A stretch of 64,000 nucleotides of DNA, taken from assembly GCA_017476665.1 (NCBI GenBank), contig JAFUZJ010000003.1:51452-115451 (forward strand). Reading direction: 5' to 3'. The position numbers and the translations under genes are program-made. Of the stretch, positions 8,462 through 17,402 are shown one piece after another. Each line of letters starts with the position of its first letter. Positions within the stretch are counted from its first letter, which is position 1. The notes beneath the pieces are model-generated. The model was not told where the DNA came from and searched no databases. It was given only the letters and a program-made list of their open reading frames with translations. The DNA is from Lachnospiraceae bacterium (GTDB lineage Bacteria; Bacillota; Clostridia; Lachnospirales; Lachnospiraceae).

Positions 8462-9161
8462 TCTGATTCTCCAGGCGGCTTGCCTCGCTTTTGGTCATAC
8501 GTTCCACATCTATGTCCAATACTATTTTATGCTGCTTGATCAGATGATAGATCAACTTTTTTTGATGGCTGGTCGCGGGGATATCTCTCTTGATTTCCGC
8601 CTGCAGCTTCTTCGGCACAAACAGATTGCCGGTCTCGGGATGCTCCGCACATTCCTTTTCATAAAACAATTCCAAAAACTTCTGATACAGAAAATGCGTT
8701 GCCTTTGCATCCTCCGCCGCCCGATGCGCCTGATGCGGGATCTGATAATACTGGCAGAGATAATCCAGATTGCGGTGCTCCAGATCCGCCAGATATTTCC
8801 GCGCGATCAGGAGCGTATCGATCCCGTTTTTCTCAAAAATCTGCCTGTTGTCAACGGCCGCTTTCTTCAGAAATTTATAGTCAAACATCACACTGTGCCC
8901 CAGAATCGGCAGATCCCCCATAAACTCATAGAGCCACGGCAGGATCTCTTCTATATAAGAAGCTTCCTCCAGATCCCCGTCACGGATCCCGGTAAGCGAT
9001 ACAATGGCATCGCTCAGTTTCCGCCCCGGATTGATAAAGCTTTGAAACGTATCTGTGATCTGACCGTTCTCAACTTTCACGGCGCCGATCTCTATGATCT
9101 TGTCCAGCTTGGGGCTTAGCCCTGTGGTTTCCAAATCTATACTGATGTAATCCTGTATCAT
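8412..9161 (-). CDS. DnaQ-like 3'-5' exonuclease
   Basis: A 249-residue DEDDh exonuclease. Exo I is YISIDLETTGLSPKLDKIIE at the N-terminus with the Asp/Glu pair, Exo II is LPILGHSVMFDYKFLKKA near residues 85-100, and Exo III is HRAAEDAKATHFLYQKF (His and Asp) near 145. These enzymes remove nucleotides from DNA or RNA 3' ends; stand-alone members are common in Clostridia. The C-terminal 70 residues (TSHQKKLIYHLIKQHKIVLD onward) look like an extra helical domain. The start lies a few bases from the stop order of the radical SAM gene upstream at 9170, suggesting co-transcription. Confidence 0.88.
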   Translation of the reverse strand: MIQDYISIDLETTGLSPKLDKIIEIGAVKVENGQITDTFQSFINPGRKLSDAIVSLTGIRDGDLEEASYIEEILPWLYEFMGDLPILGHSVMFDYKFLKKAAVDNRQIFEKNGIDTLLIARKYLADLEHRNLDYLCQYYQIPHQAHRAAEDAKATHFLYQKFLELFYEKECAEHPETGNLFVPKKLQAEIKRDIPATSHQKKLIYHLIKQHKIVLDIDVERMTKSEASRLENQIRTGQLGAVFPADDAE

Positions 9162-9169
9162 ATTGACTC

Positions 9170-10962
9170 CTATCTCCCCTGCGGGTCTGCCGCAATGATC
9201 TGTATCTGCGCCTCATAGTTCAACGGGTTCCGCTTCTGATAATCAAACAGGACAAAATACGGAACCGCTTCCCCCGGATTGTCCTGCTCCTTCGGGCCGA
9301 CCTGGCGAAGATGCTGCATTGCTTCCGCATCCCATACAGGATAGGAAAACGGCTCCAGATGGGTCATGCGGCTCATCTGCTTCCAGTCATAATTCGCATA
9401 GGCGGGCAGATAGCAATGGGCCGCCGCCTCCTTCTGATAAAAGGCGCGGATCCGCTCCCGGACTCCCTCGTCCCCCCTTGTATCCCGGGCAAAATCCGGT
9501 CTGCTCTTCGCATTTTCCCGCAGGTACACATCAAACGTCAGAAGCTCCCGATAACAATCCCCATAAGCCGCATCCTGCTTTAACGCAAACTGCAGCAGGA
9601 TCTCATAGCGGTAACTTCTGGCAGGATTCTGCACAAAATAACCGTTCGCCTCGTAATCGTCCGCCAGTGCCTCATACATGGCAAAAGGGCTCTCGAAGGC
9701 CTGCTCCAGAAACGGCAGCACTGCGGTAAACTGGCCGCTGTTGTAGTACAGCTCCACCATCTCCTCAATCCTCTTGAGCCGCAGCACCTTCTCATAGGAC
9801 AGCCACTTTGTGTACAGCACCTCGTAGGGCGGCTCGCTCAGTATCCGATGCCGTACTCTTTGACCCGCTGCTCCATGGGCGAACCCTTCAATACTTTCAA
9901 AAATCCCAACTGCAGCTGATCCGGCCTCATAGCGTAAACCCGGTTAAAGGAACGGATGAAACTGTCATAATCCTCATAGGGCAGTCCCGCGATCAGATCC
10001 AGGTGCTGATGAATGTTCCTGCCCCTACGGATCGCTGCTACAATGCGCTCCAGCCGGTCTACATTCATCACCCGGTCGATGGCCCGGATCGTCTCCGGAT
10101 TCGTGGTCTGCACGCCAATCTCCAGCTGTGCCAGCCCCGGCCGGAATCGGTTTAACAGCGTGATCTCATCCTCCCGCAGAATATCCGCGGAAATCTCAAA
10201 GTGAAAATTCGTCACCCCGTTGTCATGCTCGTAAATATACTGCCAGATGGCCATAGCATGCGCATGATCACAGTTGAACGTGCGGTCGATAAACTTGACC
10301 TGCTTCACCTTGTGATCCAGAAAAAACTGCAGCTCCTGCCGCACGATCTCCATGTCGCGCAGACGGACTTTCTTGTCAATGGAAGACAGACAATAGCTAC
10401 AGTGATACGGACAGCCTCTGCTGCTCTCATAATAAAGAATTTTATTGGAAAAGGTGTCCAAATTTTCGTACAAAAACGGAATCCGGCTCAGATCCGTCAG
10501 CGCTCTGGGCGCCGTGTAGCCCCCGGGCAGACATAAACCCGCGATATCCTCCAGCCTGCCGGCCGAAGATCCGCCCGCATACCATCGGACCAGCTCCCGG
10601 AAGGTCTCCTCACCTTCGCCGACCATCACGCCGCGCACCTGGGCAAACGAATTCAGCACCCCCGGCGCATCATAGCTGACCTCCGGTCCTCCCAGCCAGA
10701 TATCCGTCTCCGGCAGCAGCTTTTTCAGCTCCACGATCAGCCTCCGGATCATATCCCAATTCCAGATATAGCAGGAAAAACCCACCGCATCCGGCTTTCT
10801 TCCGTACAGATCCGCCAGGATCTCCTGCATCTGCTGATTGATGGTATATTCCGCCAATTCAATATACGGCCGCATCTCATCGCCGGCATAGGCGCGCAGA
10901 CTGTAGATCGCCGGATTGGAATGTATGTATTTTGCATTCACCGCTGCCAATAAAAACTTCAT
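9170..10962 (-). pseudogene. B12-binding radical SAM protein (DUF4080), frameshifted
   Basis: The gene is split into a 374-residue 5' part (9838-10962) and a continuing 3' part in another frame (to 9170). The 5' part has a cobalamin-binding-like N-terminus (AVNAKYIHSNPAIYSLRAYA; GEGEETFRELV) and the radical SAM cluster motif SSRGCPYHCSYCLS near residue 180 (CxxxCxxC). The first frame ends YGIGY-stop; the second frame, read upstream of its first ATG, gives SEPPYEVLYTKW and continues as the DUF4080 C-terminal domain. Adding one base at about 9838 (TACTGAGC to TACCTGAGC) restores a single protein of about 597 residues. Decay, strain-specific mutation or sequence error are all possible. Confidence 0.88.
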
Positions 10963-10988
10963 GTACCTCCCTCCGCGGATCTCCCGGC

Positions 10989-12119
10989 TTACTCTGCCAC
11001 ATAACCTTCCGCGTCGAACTGTAATCCAAATCCTTCACTGTATTGATTCACACGATCCAGGATCCGTTTGGCCTCCTCCCCTGCCGCCGGCATGGGTCTG
11101 TAATCATTCCGCTCCGGCGTGGAGGAAATACTGCAGGGAATGATCCGGAAAGCCGTCTCTTCCTGCCTTTCCCCGTCCACAAAAGTAAAGGTCTGCTGCG
11201 CGATCATAGTGTCCTTGTCGGAGGGATTGCGGTTCGCCCCGAAACAGAAATTGCCGAGACTGTAGATGATATATTTCCCCTGATATTGCTCCACGCCCTG
11301 CAACACATGAGGGTGATGCCCCAGCACAAGATCCGCGCCCCAGTCGATGCACTGCTTGCCAAATTTCTGCTGATAACCGGTGGGATAAAGATCCTTCTCA
11401 ATCCCCCAGTGGCAGCAGGCAAGAATAATGTCCGCCTGCTCCTCCTGCAGCCTGGCAATCCCGTCCTGCATCATCTTTTCCACTTCCCGGCTTTGACTGA
11501 GCGCATTCACGCTGACATAGCCGATCCGGATTCCCTTTGTCTCATAGATACCGATATTTTTATCATAGGCATAAACAATCCCCTCGGCCTCCACCGCAGC
11601 CACCGTGTCCGCCGAGCCGGTTTGCCCGAAGTCCAACCGGTGGTTATTCGCCATGCTGACCGCCTCCACACTGCCATAGGTCAGGATCCTGGCATACTCC
11701 GGATCCCCCTTGATATTGTAAGTACGCCCCGAAGCCGCCGCATCCGAATCGGTAAGCACCCCCTCCAAATTGACGATCGTCATGTCATCCCGGGAAAAAA
11801 TATCATACACATTTTCAAAAAAATACCGTTCGGAATCCACGGTTCCGTACATCTCCCGAAACGAATTCGTGTAGATCTGTCCCACATAATTGCCCATGGT
11901 GACATCCCCCACAGCGGAAATTGTGATCGTGACGACCTCCGGCTCCGGTACGACCTCCTCCGGCTCTGACGACTCCGAGGGCAGGATCGGGATTACGATC
12001 TCTTCCGGCACAATCGTCCGCATCTGCGGCGTTTCCTGCTCCGGCACACTGCAGCCGCACAGTCCGGTCATACTAAACAGCATGATCCCCCATATTCCAA
12101 AACAGTTTTTAATCCTCAT
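10989..12119 (-). CDS. CapA family lipoprotein (poly-gamma-glutamate synthesis-like)
   Basis: About 376 residues. ATG at 12119 is chosen; it overlaps the end of the LCP gene and gives a lipoprotein signal with lipobox LCGC (Cys23). The CapA metallophosphatase-like domain follows: ISAVGDVTMG near residue 70, VNLEGVLTDSD, VSMANNHRLDFG, CHWGIEKDLYP and DLVLGHHPHVLQGVEQY, which supply the metal-binding Asp, Asn and His residues. CapA proteins act outside the cell in poly-gamma-glutamate or wall polymer metabolism. No capB/capC genes are nearby, so the polymer is unknown; coupling to LCP supports an envelope role. Confidence 0.9.
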   Translation of the reverse strand: MRIKNCFGIWGIMLFSMTGLCGCSVPEQETPQMRTIVPEEIVIPILPSESSEPEEVVPEPEVVTITISAVGDVTMGNYVGQIYTNSFREMYGTVDSERYFFENVYDIFSRDDMTIVNLEGVLTDSDAAASGRTYNIKGDPEYARILTYGSVEAVSMANNHRLDFGQTGSADTVAAVEAEGIVYAYDKNIGIYETKGIRIGYVSVNALSQSREVEKMMQDGIARLQEEQADIILACCHWGIEKDLYPTGYQQKFGKQCIDWGADLVLGHHPHVLQGVEQYQGKYIIYSLGNFCFGANRNPSDKDTMIAQQTFTFVDGERQEETAFRIIPCSISSTPERNDYRPMPAAGEEAKRILDRVNQYSEGFGLQFDAEGYVAE

Positions 12120-13197
12120 GTTCGGTGTTTTCCTTTTTTCTCTCGTACAATAACGCACGGAGATATTTTCTGTTGGCGTCAAAATCCACTTCCAGCACCG
12201 CCATCTTCCGTATCGTTACATCCCGATACGTGCCCTCCAGCGGGATACTGCCATGCTCCACATCATACCGCAGCAGAAACGGCGCCATCAATGTCAGCCT
12301 GTAGCACTCCCAAGCCGTCAGATTCGTGGTCAGGTTGGGCAGCAGTCCGTTTTCCAATGTGCGGGGGTGCAGAAGCGCCTTGGGCAGCCGATGCACCACC
12401 TCTGCCAGCACCTTCCGCTGCCGCTCTGTGCGCCCGAAATCCGTGCCCATATACCGGTTTCTGGTATAAGCCAATGCCTGCGGGCCGTTCAGATGCACCA
12501 TCCCGTCCGACAGATCCTCCAGATAATCCGTGCCGAATGCCTTCCCCGTAAGTTCATTATACTCGTTCAGGTAGCCGTTCACCAGCTGTTTTTCTCCGGC
12601 GGAGAGCTCCAGATCCACACCATCTACCGCATCCACCAGATTCGCAAAGGCCTCAAAATTCACCTGCACATAGCGATTCACCGTAATCCCCAGATTCTGC
12701 TCCACTGTCTTTAACAACAGTTCGGCACCCCCATAGGAATAAGCCGCGTTCAGACGGTTTCCCGAATGGTCCGGTATCTCCACATACATATCCCGCAACA
12801 GAGAAGTCATGGCGATCGTCTTAGTACGCGTGCTGATCGACAACAGGATCATAGCATCCGAGCGCCCGTCTTCCCCGTTTTCCCTGGAATCATTCCCGAT
12901 CAACAGGATGTTAATGACCCCGTCCTCCTGCAGCGGTTCCCCCTTCAGACTGGCTATCTCGTGGTAATTCATCTTACTGTACGCGTGATTTACCACCACA
13001 TACAGCCCCGCCAGCAATAACAGAAGCACTAAGAATAGCTTGATCACAAACCCTTTAAGTCCGCCTCTGCGCTTCTCCCTGCGCACCTGTTTTTTTACTT
13101 CCTTCCTACCGGGCCGTTGCTGTCTGTTTGGTCTCGCATCCCAGTCTTCCGACGGTTCTTCCTCCCACAAGTCAATCTCATCCGAATTCTTTTTCAT
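12109..13197 (-). CDS. LytR-CpsA-Psr (LCP) family protein
   Basis: About 362 residues. ATG at 13197 has GAGGAG nine bases upstream. A basic cytoplasmic tail rich in Arg/Lys precedes one membrane helix (FVIKLFLVLLLLLAGLYVVV). The LCP domain has NILLIGNDSRENGEDGRSDA, TSLLRDMYVEIPDHSGNRLN and LAYTRNRYMGTDFGRTERQR, containing the conserved Asp and Arg residues that bind polyprenyl-pyrophosphate-linked polymer. These enzymes attach teichoic acids or capsule to peptidoglycan. The stop overlaps the CapA start, so the two are co-translated. A 61-bp nested palindrome lies in its leader. Confidence 0.92.
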   Translation of the reverse strand: MKKNSDEIDLWEEEPSEDWDARPNRQQRPGRKEVKKQVRREKRRGGLKGFVIKLFLVLLLLLAGLYVVVNHAYSKMNYHEIASLKGEPLQEDGVINILLIGNDSRENGEDGRSDAMILLSISTRTKTIAMTSLLRDMYVEIPDHSGNRLNAAYSYGGAELLLKTVEQNLGITVNRYVQVNFEAFANLVDAVDGVDLELSAGEKQLVNGYLNEYNELTGKAFGTDYLEDLSDGMVHLNGPQALAYTRNRYMGTDFGRTERQRKVLAEVVHRLPKALLHPRTLENGLLPNLTTNLTAWECYRLTLMAPFLLRYDVEHGSIPLEGTYRDVTIRKMAVLEVDFDANRKYLRALLYERKKENTEHED

Positions 13198-13225
13198 AAT
13201 AAAACTCCTCGCTCGCAATTTTCAC

Positions 13226-13286
13226 TTTCGCGACATTCGGCGAGTGGACACGCAAGCGTGTCCGTTCGCCTCATTGTTCGCGAAAA
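13226..13286. promoter_or_regulatory. Nested palindrome in the 5' region of the LCP gene
   Basis: Three pairs of perfect arms share one centre: TTTCGCG/CGCGAAA (13226-13232 and 13280-13286), GGCGA/TCGCC, and GGACACGC/GCGTGTCC (13246-13253 and 13256-13263) with a two-base loop. On the minus strand this would form a long stem shortly before the LCP ribosome binding site; an attenuator, a protein site or a palindromic repeat element are the options. It abuts the terminator of the chemotaxis gene. Confidence 0.7.
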
Positions 13287-13313
13287 AAACACCACGGAGA
13301 ATCCCCCGTGGTG
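13283..13313 (-). terminator. Rho-independent terminator of the chemotaxis receptor gene
   Basis: On the minus strand ACACCACGG and CCGTGGTGT flank a short loop and are followed by a run of seven T. It begins 18 bp after the stop of the receptor gene. Confidence 0.88.
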
Positions 13314-13331
13314 TATCTTGCTGTTTGTGTC

Positions 13332-14633
13332 TCAATCGTGCAGCGTAAAGAAATTCATTTCCTTATGCAGCTCTCTTGCCAGATCCTGCAGATCCGCAGC
13401 GGACTGGCTGATCACGGAGAAGGTCGCATTCAACTCCTCCATGGAAGCATTGGTCTGCTCGGTGGCAGCCGCATTTTCCTCGGAGATTGCGGACAGGTCT
13501 GTGATGATCTCCAACAGACTGTTCTTTGCATGATTCAGATTGCCGATCTGTGCATTGATCTCCACAGCGGAACTGGTCACATGATTTACGCCGACCTCCA
13601 TCTCATGCATATCGGTTCTGGTAGAATCCAGCTGCTGATTCTGAATCTCGAAGTTGTGGCTCAGCTCGTCAACCGTCTTCACACTCTTCTCAGATTCCTC
13701 AATCAGCCTGGTAACGATATTGTTGATCTCTACGGTAGCCTGCTGGGACTGATCTGCCAGAGAGCCGATCTCCGTTGCCACAACCGCAAAACCTCTGCCG
13801 GCCTCTCCCGCTCTTGCCGCCTCGATGGAAGCGTTCAGTGCAAGCAGATTGGTCTGGGACGAAATGCTCGTGATCAGATCTGATGCAGCGGAAATATTCT
13901 TAACCGCTTCGTTGGTAGAATTGATCTGATGATCAATGACCTTCATGGACTCTACAACCTCAGCGTTCTGACTGAGCAGCTGCTGCAATGCGTTCATTGC
14001 GTTTGAGCATGCATTTTTCATATTCTCGGCAAACTCGCTCATCTCATTGACACGCTCTGTGATCTCCTCAATGGTCGCACCGATGTCACCGGTATCATGC
14101 GCCGCCTGCTCCACGCTCTCGGCCTGGCTCACAGCACCCTTGGAGATATCCTCCATCGCCATAGTAACCTGCTGGGATGCTTCGGAAGCCTGCTCAGAGG
14201 AATCGGAAAGCACCGTTCCGTCGTTCGCCACACTGTCTGCCAGCTTCAATGTTGTATGTATTACCTCGCCTAACTCATCGTCAATCTTCTTGATACAATC
14301 CGCGATCTCACCCAACTCATCCTTACGGGAAAGGGCATCCTCATGGATATCGATCCCCAGATTGCCTTTTGCCAGGTGCTCAAGAGAAACCGTGATCTCA
14401 TCAATAATATGATCGATGGCCTTCACCTTGATCACACTGTAGATAACCGCTGCCACGATAAATGCGATGGACACCAGGATCATGATCATGATATCTTTCT
14501 TATCATCACCTGCATGCTGTGCCGCCTCCTCGATCAATGCGCTGGCAATGATCGTCAGAATAATGGACACCGCTGCGATCAATCCGCAGGAAACCGCCAT
14601 CATTCGAATCACAAATCTCTGTTTTCTCTCCAT
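13332..14633 (-). CDS. Methyl-accepting chemotaxis protein without a sensor domain
   Basis: A 433-residue receptor. Two membrane helices lie close together (residues about 10-32 and 48-67), separated by only about 14 residues ([13 protein letters not shown]), so there is no periplasmic ligand-binding domain. A HAMP-like region follows ([20 protein letters not shown]). The signalling tip is intact: [20 protein letters not shown] and [20 protein letters not shown], which contact CheA and CheW. It may sense membrane state or a cytoplasmic partner. GGAG precedes the ATG. It is divergent from the HD-GYP regulator, so the pair may form one signalling unit. No flagellar or che genes are in the window. 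Confidence 0.92.
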   Translation of the reverse strand: MERKQRFVIRMMAVSCGLIAAVSIILTIIASALIEEAAQHAGDDKKDIMIMILVSIAFIVAAVIYSVIKVKAIDHIIDEITVSLEHLAKGNLGIDIHEDALSRKDELGEIADCIKKIDDELGEVIHTTLKLADSVANDGTVLSDSSEQASEASQQVTMAMEDISKGAVSQAESVEQAAHDTGDIGATIEEITERVNEMSEFAENMKNACSNAMNALQQLLSQNAEVVESMKVIDHQINSTNEAVKNISAASDLITSISSQTNLLALNASIEAARAGEAGRGFAVVATEIGSLADQSQQATVEINNIVTRLIEESEKSVKTVDELSHNFEIQNQQLDSTRTDMHEMEVGVNHVTSSAVEINAQIGNLNHAKNSLLEIITDLSAISEENAAATEQTNASMEELNATFSVISQSAADLQDLARELHKEMNFFTLHD

Positions 14634-14824
14634 AGTATTCTCCTTATACCCCTATATTTTGTACCTCTGACCTATTCTGCTACCATATAGAGAATTGTCT
14701 CCACACCTACAGTGTCAAGAGTTTCACATAGTTAAAATTATACCCTTTTCAAGCCTTAAAATCAATCTCTAAAATAAAAATATTGCTTTTTTAAAAACCA
14801 CTGGTTTCCACATATTTAATGTGG

Positions 14825-14894
14825 TATAATATCAAATGATGCAAAGCATCATTATCAACGAGAAAAATGCGAAGCGTTTTTTGAGTCTGCTTTA
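14825..14894 (+). promoter_or_regulatory. Promoter and palindromic leader of the HD-GYP regulator gene
   Basis: A TGGTATAAT extended -10 (TATAAT at 14825-14830) is followed at once by the hairpin ATGATGC-AAA-GCATCAT (14836-14852), a second hairpin with GAA loop (14863-14881, containing GCGAAGC), and the 12-mer GAGTCTGCTTTA (14883-14894). The same order recurs before the antiporter gene at 33390-33458. The start codon is 33 bp after the 12-mer. Confidence 0.7.
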
Positions 14895-14927
14895 TTATGG
14901 AAATTTATACAAGTGCAAAGGAGTGCC

Positions 14928-16064
14928 ATGGGAACAGAAAAAACAAGACCGCTGATCCTGATCACAGATGACTCCGACATCAACCGCATGATCCTGGCCG
15001 ACATGCTGGAAGATGACTATGATATTCTGGAAGCGGAAAGCGGCAAGGAAGCCATAAAAATTGTAAATGAAAAGAGAAATGCCATCGATATCATCCTGTT
15101 GGACTGTGTCATGCCGGATATGGACGGTTTCGAGGTTCTGGCGGAACTGGAGCGCAACTGGGCCAAGGAGGATATCCCCGTCATCATGATCTCCGCCGAA
15201 AGTGACCAGAGCTTCATTGTAAAAGCCTATCAGCTCGGTGCTCTGGACTATATCTGCCGTCCGTTCAACGCGGTGATCGTGCGCCACAGAGTGGACACCA
15301 TCATGCGCATGCATCTGAAGGAACAGCATCTGGCGAACGTTGCCACCTCCCAGATCATGGATAAACATGTCAATAACCACATGATGATCAACATCCTGAG
15401 CAGCATTGTGGAATTCCGGAACGGCGAGAGCGGCCAGCACATTCTCCACGTGCAGAATCTGACAGATATGCTCATGCGGGAGATGCTGCGGATAACAGAC
15501 AAATACCCTCTGACAGACGATGAAATGTCCATGATCCCTACTGTAGCCGCGCTGCATGATGTGGGCAAGATCTCCATTCCTTATCATGTGCTGAACAAGC
15601 CCGGCAAATTTACGGAAGAGGAATTTAACCTCATGAAGACACACACCACGATAGGTTATGATATGCTCACCGAGCTTCCCACCTATCAGAAAGACCCCCT
15701 GATCCGCATGGCCGGTCAGGTATGCCGCTGGCACCATGAACGCTATGACGGCAAAGGATACCCCGACGGACTGGTGGGCGACGAGATTCCGATTGCAGCA
15801 CAGCTGGTTTCCATCGCCGATGTATATGATGCCCTGACCAGCGAGCGCTGCTACAAAGAGGCATACTCCCATGAGAAGGCCATGCAGATGATCAACAACG
15901 GTGAATGCGGCACGTTCAATCCGATCTTATTACAGTGCCTGAACAATCTGGGTGACAAAATACCTGAGATGCTGGATAACAGCAGCGCCGAAGAAATGTT
16001 CCGCGAAGATATTTACCGTATTATTGAAAACACTCTGCGCGCGCCTCAGCACCGCAGCCAATAA
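14928..16064 (+). CDS. Response regulator with HD-GYP domain (cyclic-di-GMP phosphodiesterase)
   Basis: A 378-residue protein. ATG at 14928 is preferred over 14913 because AAAGGAG lies four bases upstream. The receiver domain (residues 1-125) has the acidic pair ILITDDSD, the phospho-acceptor in DIILLDCVMPDMDGF and the conserved lysine region. The HD-GYP domain has the HD pair in AALHDVGKISIPYHVLNKPG and the signature ERYDGKGYPDGL, followed by SIADVYDALTSER. Such proteins hydrolyse cyclic-di-GMP in response to phosphorylation. An Hpt protein follows 37 bp downstream and may pass phosphate to it. Confidence 0.94.
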   Translation: MGTEKTRPLILITDDSDINRMILADMLEDDYDILEAESGKEAIKIVNEKRNAIDIILLDCVMPDMDGFEVLAELERNWAKEDIPVIMISAESDQSFIVKAYQLGALDYICRPFNAVIVRHRVDTIMRMHLKEQHLANVATSQIMDKHVNNHMMINILSSIVEFRNGESGQHILHVQNLTDMLMREMLRITDKYPLTDDEMSMIPTVAALHDVGKISIPYHVLNKPGKFTEEEFNLMKTHTTIGYDMLTELPTYQKDPLIRMAGQVCRWHHERYDGKGYPDGLVGDEIPIAAQLVSIADVYDALTSERCYKEAYSHEKAMQMINNGECGTFNPILLQCLNNLGDKIPEMLDNSSAEEMFREDIYRIIENTLRAPQHRSQ

Positions 16065-16101
16065 AACAATTCACTAATCCACTGAACGGAGGACCTGAAA
16101 T

Positions 16102-16449
16102 ATGACCATTGAAGAATTATACAAAGCATCCGGAGACGATTACAACGAACTTTTGGGCAGACTGTTCAATGCCAAACTCATCGAGAAACTGGTAAAAAAA
16201 TACCGCGACGACCAGAATTACAAACAGCTCTGCGACGGCGTTGCCCAAAAAGACCGCGAGAAGGTTTTCACCGCTGCCCATACCATCAAGGGTCTCGCCC
16301 TGAATCTGGGCTTTGGCCGGCTTGCCCAGACAGCCACCGAGCTGACCGAGGCCACCCGGAACAGCTACCCGGACAACGTACCCGAACTATTCGCTGCCGT
16401 ACAGAAAGAACAGGACAATATCCTGGCACTGATTGACAAACTGGATTGA
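16102..16449 (+). CDS. Hpt (histidine phosphotransfer) domain protein
   Basis: A 115-residue protein that consists of a single Hpt four-helix domain. The phosphorylatable histidine is in VFTAAHTIKGLALNLGFGRL near residue 60, the standard HxxKG pattern. Such proteins shuttle phosphate between a hybrid kinase and a response regulator. GGAGG lies upstream of the ATG. It directly follows the HD-GYP regulator, and a terminator ends the operon after it. The kinase partner is not in the window. Confidence 0.93.
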   Translation: MTIEELYKASGDDYNELLGRLFNAKLIEKLVKKYRDDQNYKQLCDGVAQKDREKVFTAAHTIKGLALNLGFGRLAQTATELTEATRNSYPDNVPELFAAVQKEQDNILALIDKLD

Positions 16450-16481
16450 TCCCATTTCGAAAAATAATAAAACCAAACCAG

Positions 16482-16519
16482 GACTTTCTCCGTATTCCGA
16501 ACCGGAGAAAGTCTTTTTT
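16482..16519 (+). terminator. Rho-independent terminator after the Hpt gene
   Basis: GACTTTCTCCG and CGGAGAAAGTC form an 11-bp stem with a short loop, followed by six T. It closes the HD-GYP/Hpt operon. Confidence 0.93.
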
Positions 16520-16578
16520 ATTCCTGTTTTATTCCTGTGCGCCCGGACAAAATTGCTACTGTACAAAAACCATGCTAA

Positions 16579-16610
16579 ATGATATAATTTATCAATGATA
16601 TAATTTATCA
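16579..16610 (+). promoter_or_regulatory. Tandem 16-bp repeat over the promoter of the NifU-like/GGGtGRT operon
   Basis: Two perfect copies of ATGATATAATTTATCA lie back to back (16579-16594, 16595-16610), and each holds a TATAAT. Each unit is itself partly palindromic (TGATA...TATCA). They stand 79 bp before the start codon of the NifU-like gene. Tandem operator, duplicated promoter, or both. Confidence 0.65.
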
Positions 16611-16688
16611 TTTGATATGTTAATTTATTATCAATCAGAACCAAAAGAAATAAATCATACCAAAAAGGTGTATAAGGAGGTTAATTAC

Positions 16689-17381
16689 ATGATTTATTCA
16701 ACAGAAGTAAAAGGTATGTGCCCGGTACATCAAGGCGTACATCATGGCGCTGCACCCATCCCGGAAGAGGCAAAATGGGTGAAATCCAAAGAAGTAAAAG
16801 ATATTTCCGGCTACACACACGGTATCGGCTGGTGTGCTCCCCAGCAGGGCTGCTGTAAGCTGTCCCTCAACGTAAAAGACGGTATCATCCAGGAAGCACT
16901 GGTTGAGACCATCGGCTGCTCCGGCATGACGCATTCCGCTGCTATGGCTGCGGAGATCCTTCCCGGACTGACCGTTCTGGAAGCACTCAACACCGACCTT
17001 GTATGTGATGCCATTAATACCGCTATGAGAGAGCTGTTCCTTCAGATCGCTTACGGCCGTACCCAGAGCGCATTCTCTGAGGATGGTCTGCAGATCGGCG
17101 CAGGTCTGGAAGATCTGGGCAAGGGAACCAGATCCATGATTGGTACAACCTATGGTACTCTGGAGAAGGGACCTCGTTATCTGGAACTCACCGACGGTTA
17201 CATAACGGAACTTGCTCTGGATGAGAACGATGAGATCATTGGCTACAAGTATGTAAACTTCGGCAAGATGATGGACTTCATCAAGGCCGGCAGCGAGCCT
17301 GCTGAGGCACTGAAGAAGGCATCCGGTCAGTACGGCCGCGTAGCTGACGCTGTGAAACTGATCGATCCCAGAAAAGAATAA
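16689..17381 (+). CDS. NifU-like iron-sulfur scaffold family protein (GGGtGRT partner)
   Basis: A 230-residue protein. ATG at 16689 has the ideal AAGGAGG eight bases upstream; an ATG at 16617 lacks one. It resembles the NifU/IscU scaffold fold, with cysteines in GWCAPQQGCCKLSLN, ETIGCSGMTHSAAMAAEILP (IGC motif) and LNTDLVCDAIN. Scaffolds of this kind carry iron-sulfur clusters. A long region after residue 120 (KGTRSMIGTTYGTLEKGPRY) is specific to the form that pairs with GGGtGRT proteins. The partner gene follows 21 bp downstream. The role of the pair is not established. Confidence 0.8.
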   Translation: MIYSTEVKGMCPVHQGVHHGAAPIPEEAKWVKSKEVKDISGYTHGIGWCAPQQGCCKLSLNVKDGIIQEALVETIGCSGMTHSAAMAAEILPGLTVLEALNTDLVCDAINTAMRELFLQIAYGRTQSAFSEDGLQIGAGLEDLGKGTRSMIGTTYGTLEKGPRYLELTDGYITELALDENDEIIGYKYVNFGKMMDFIKAGSEPAEALKKASGQYGRVADAVKLIDPRKE

Positions 17382-17402
17382 TAACCGAAGGAGGATATAG
17401 AA

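Noticed and set aside
9838-9845. Programmed frameshift in the radical SAM gene
   Set aside because: The site lacks a slippery heptamer; a missing C is a simpler explanation.
14634-14927. Cyclic-di-GMP or other known riboswitch upstream of the signalling genes
   Set aside because: The conserved core of the GEMM aptamers is not present; only hairpins specific to this leader are seen.
14895-15872. Long minus-strand open frame opposite the HD-GYP gene
   Set aside because: It is a shadow of the plus-strand response regulator, with no family similarity and no ribosome binding site.
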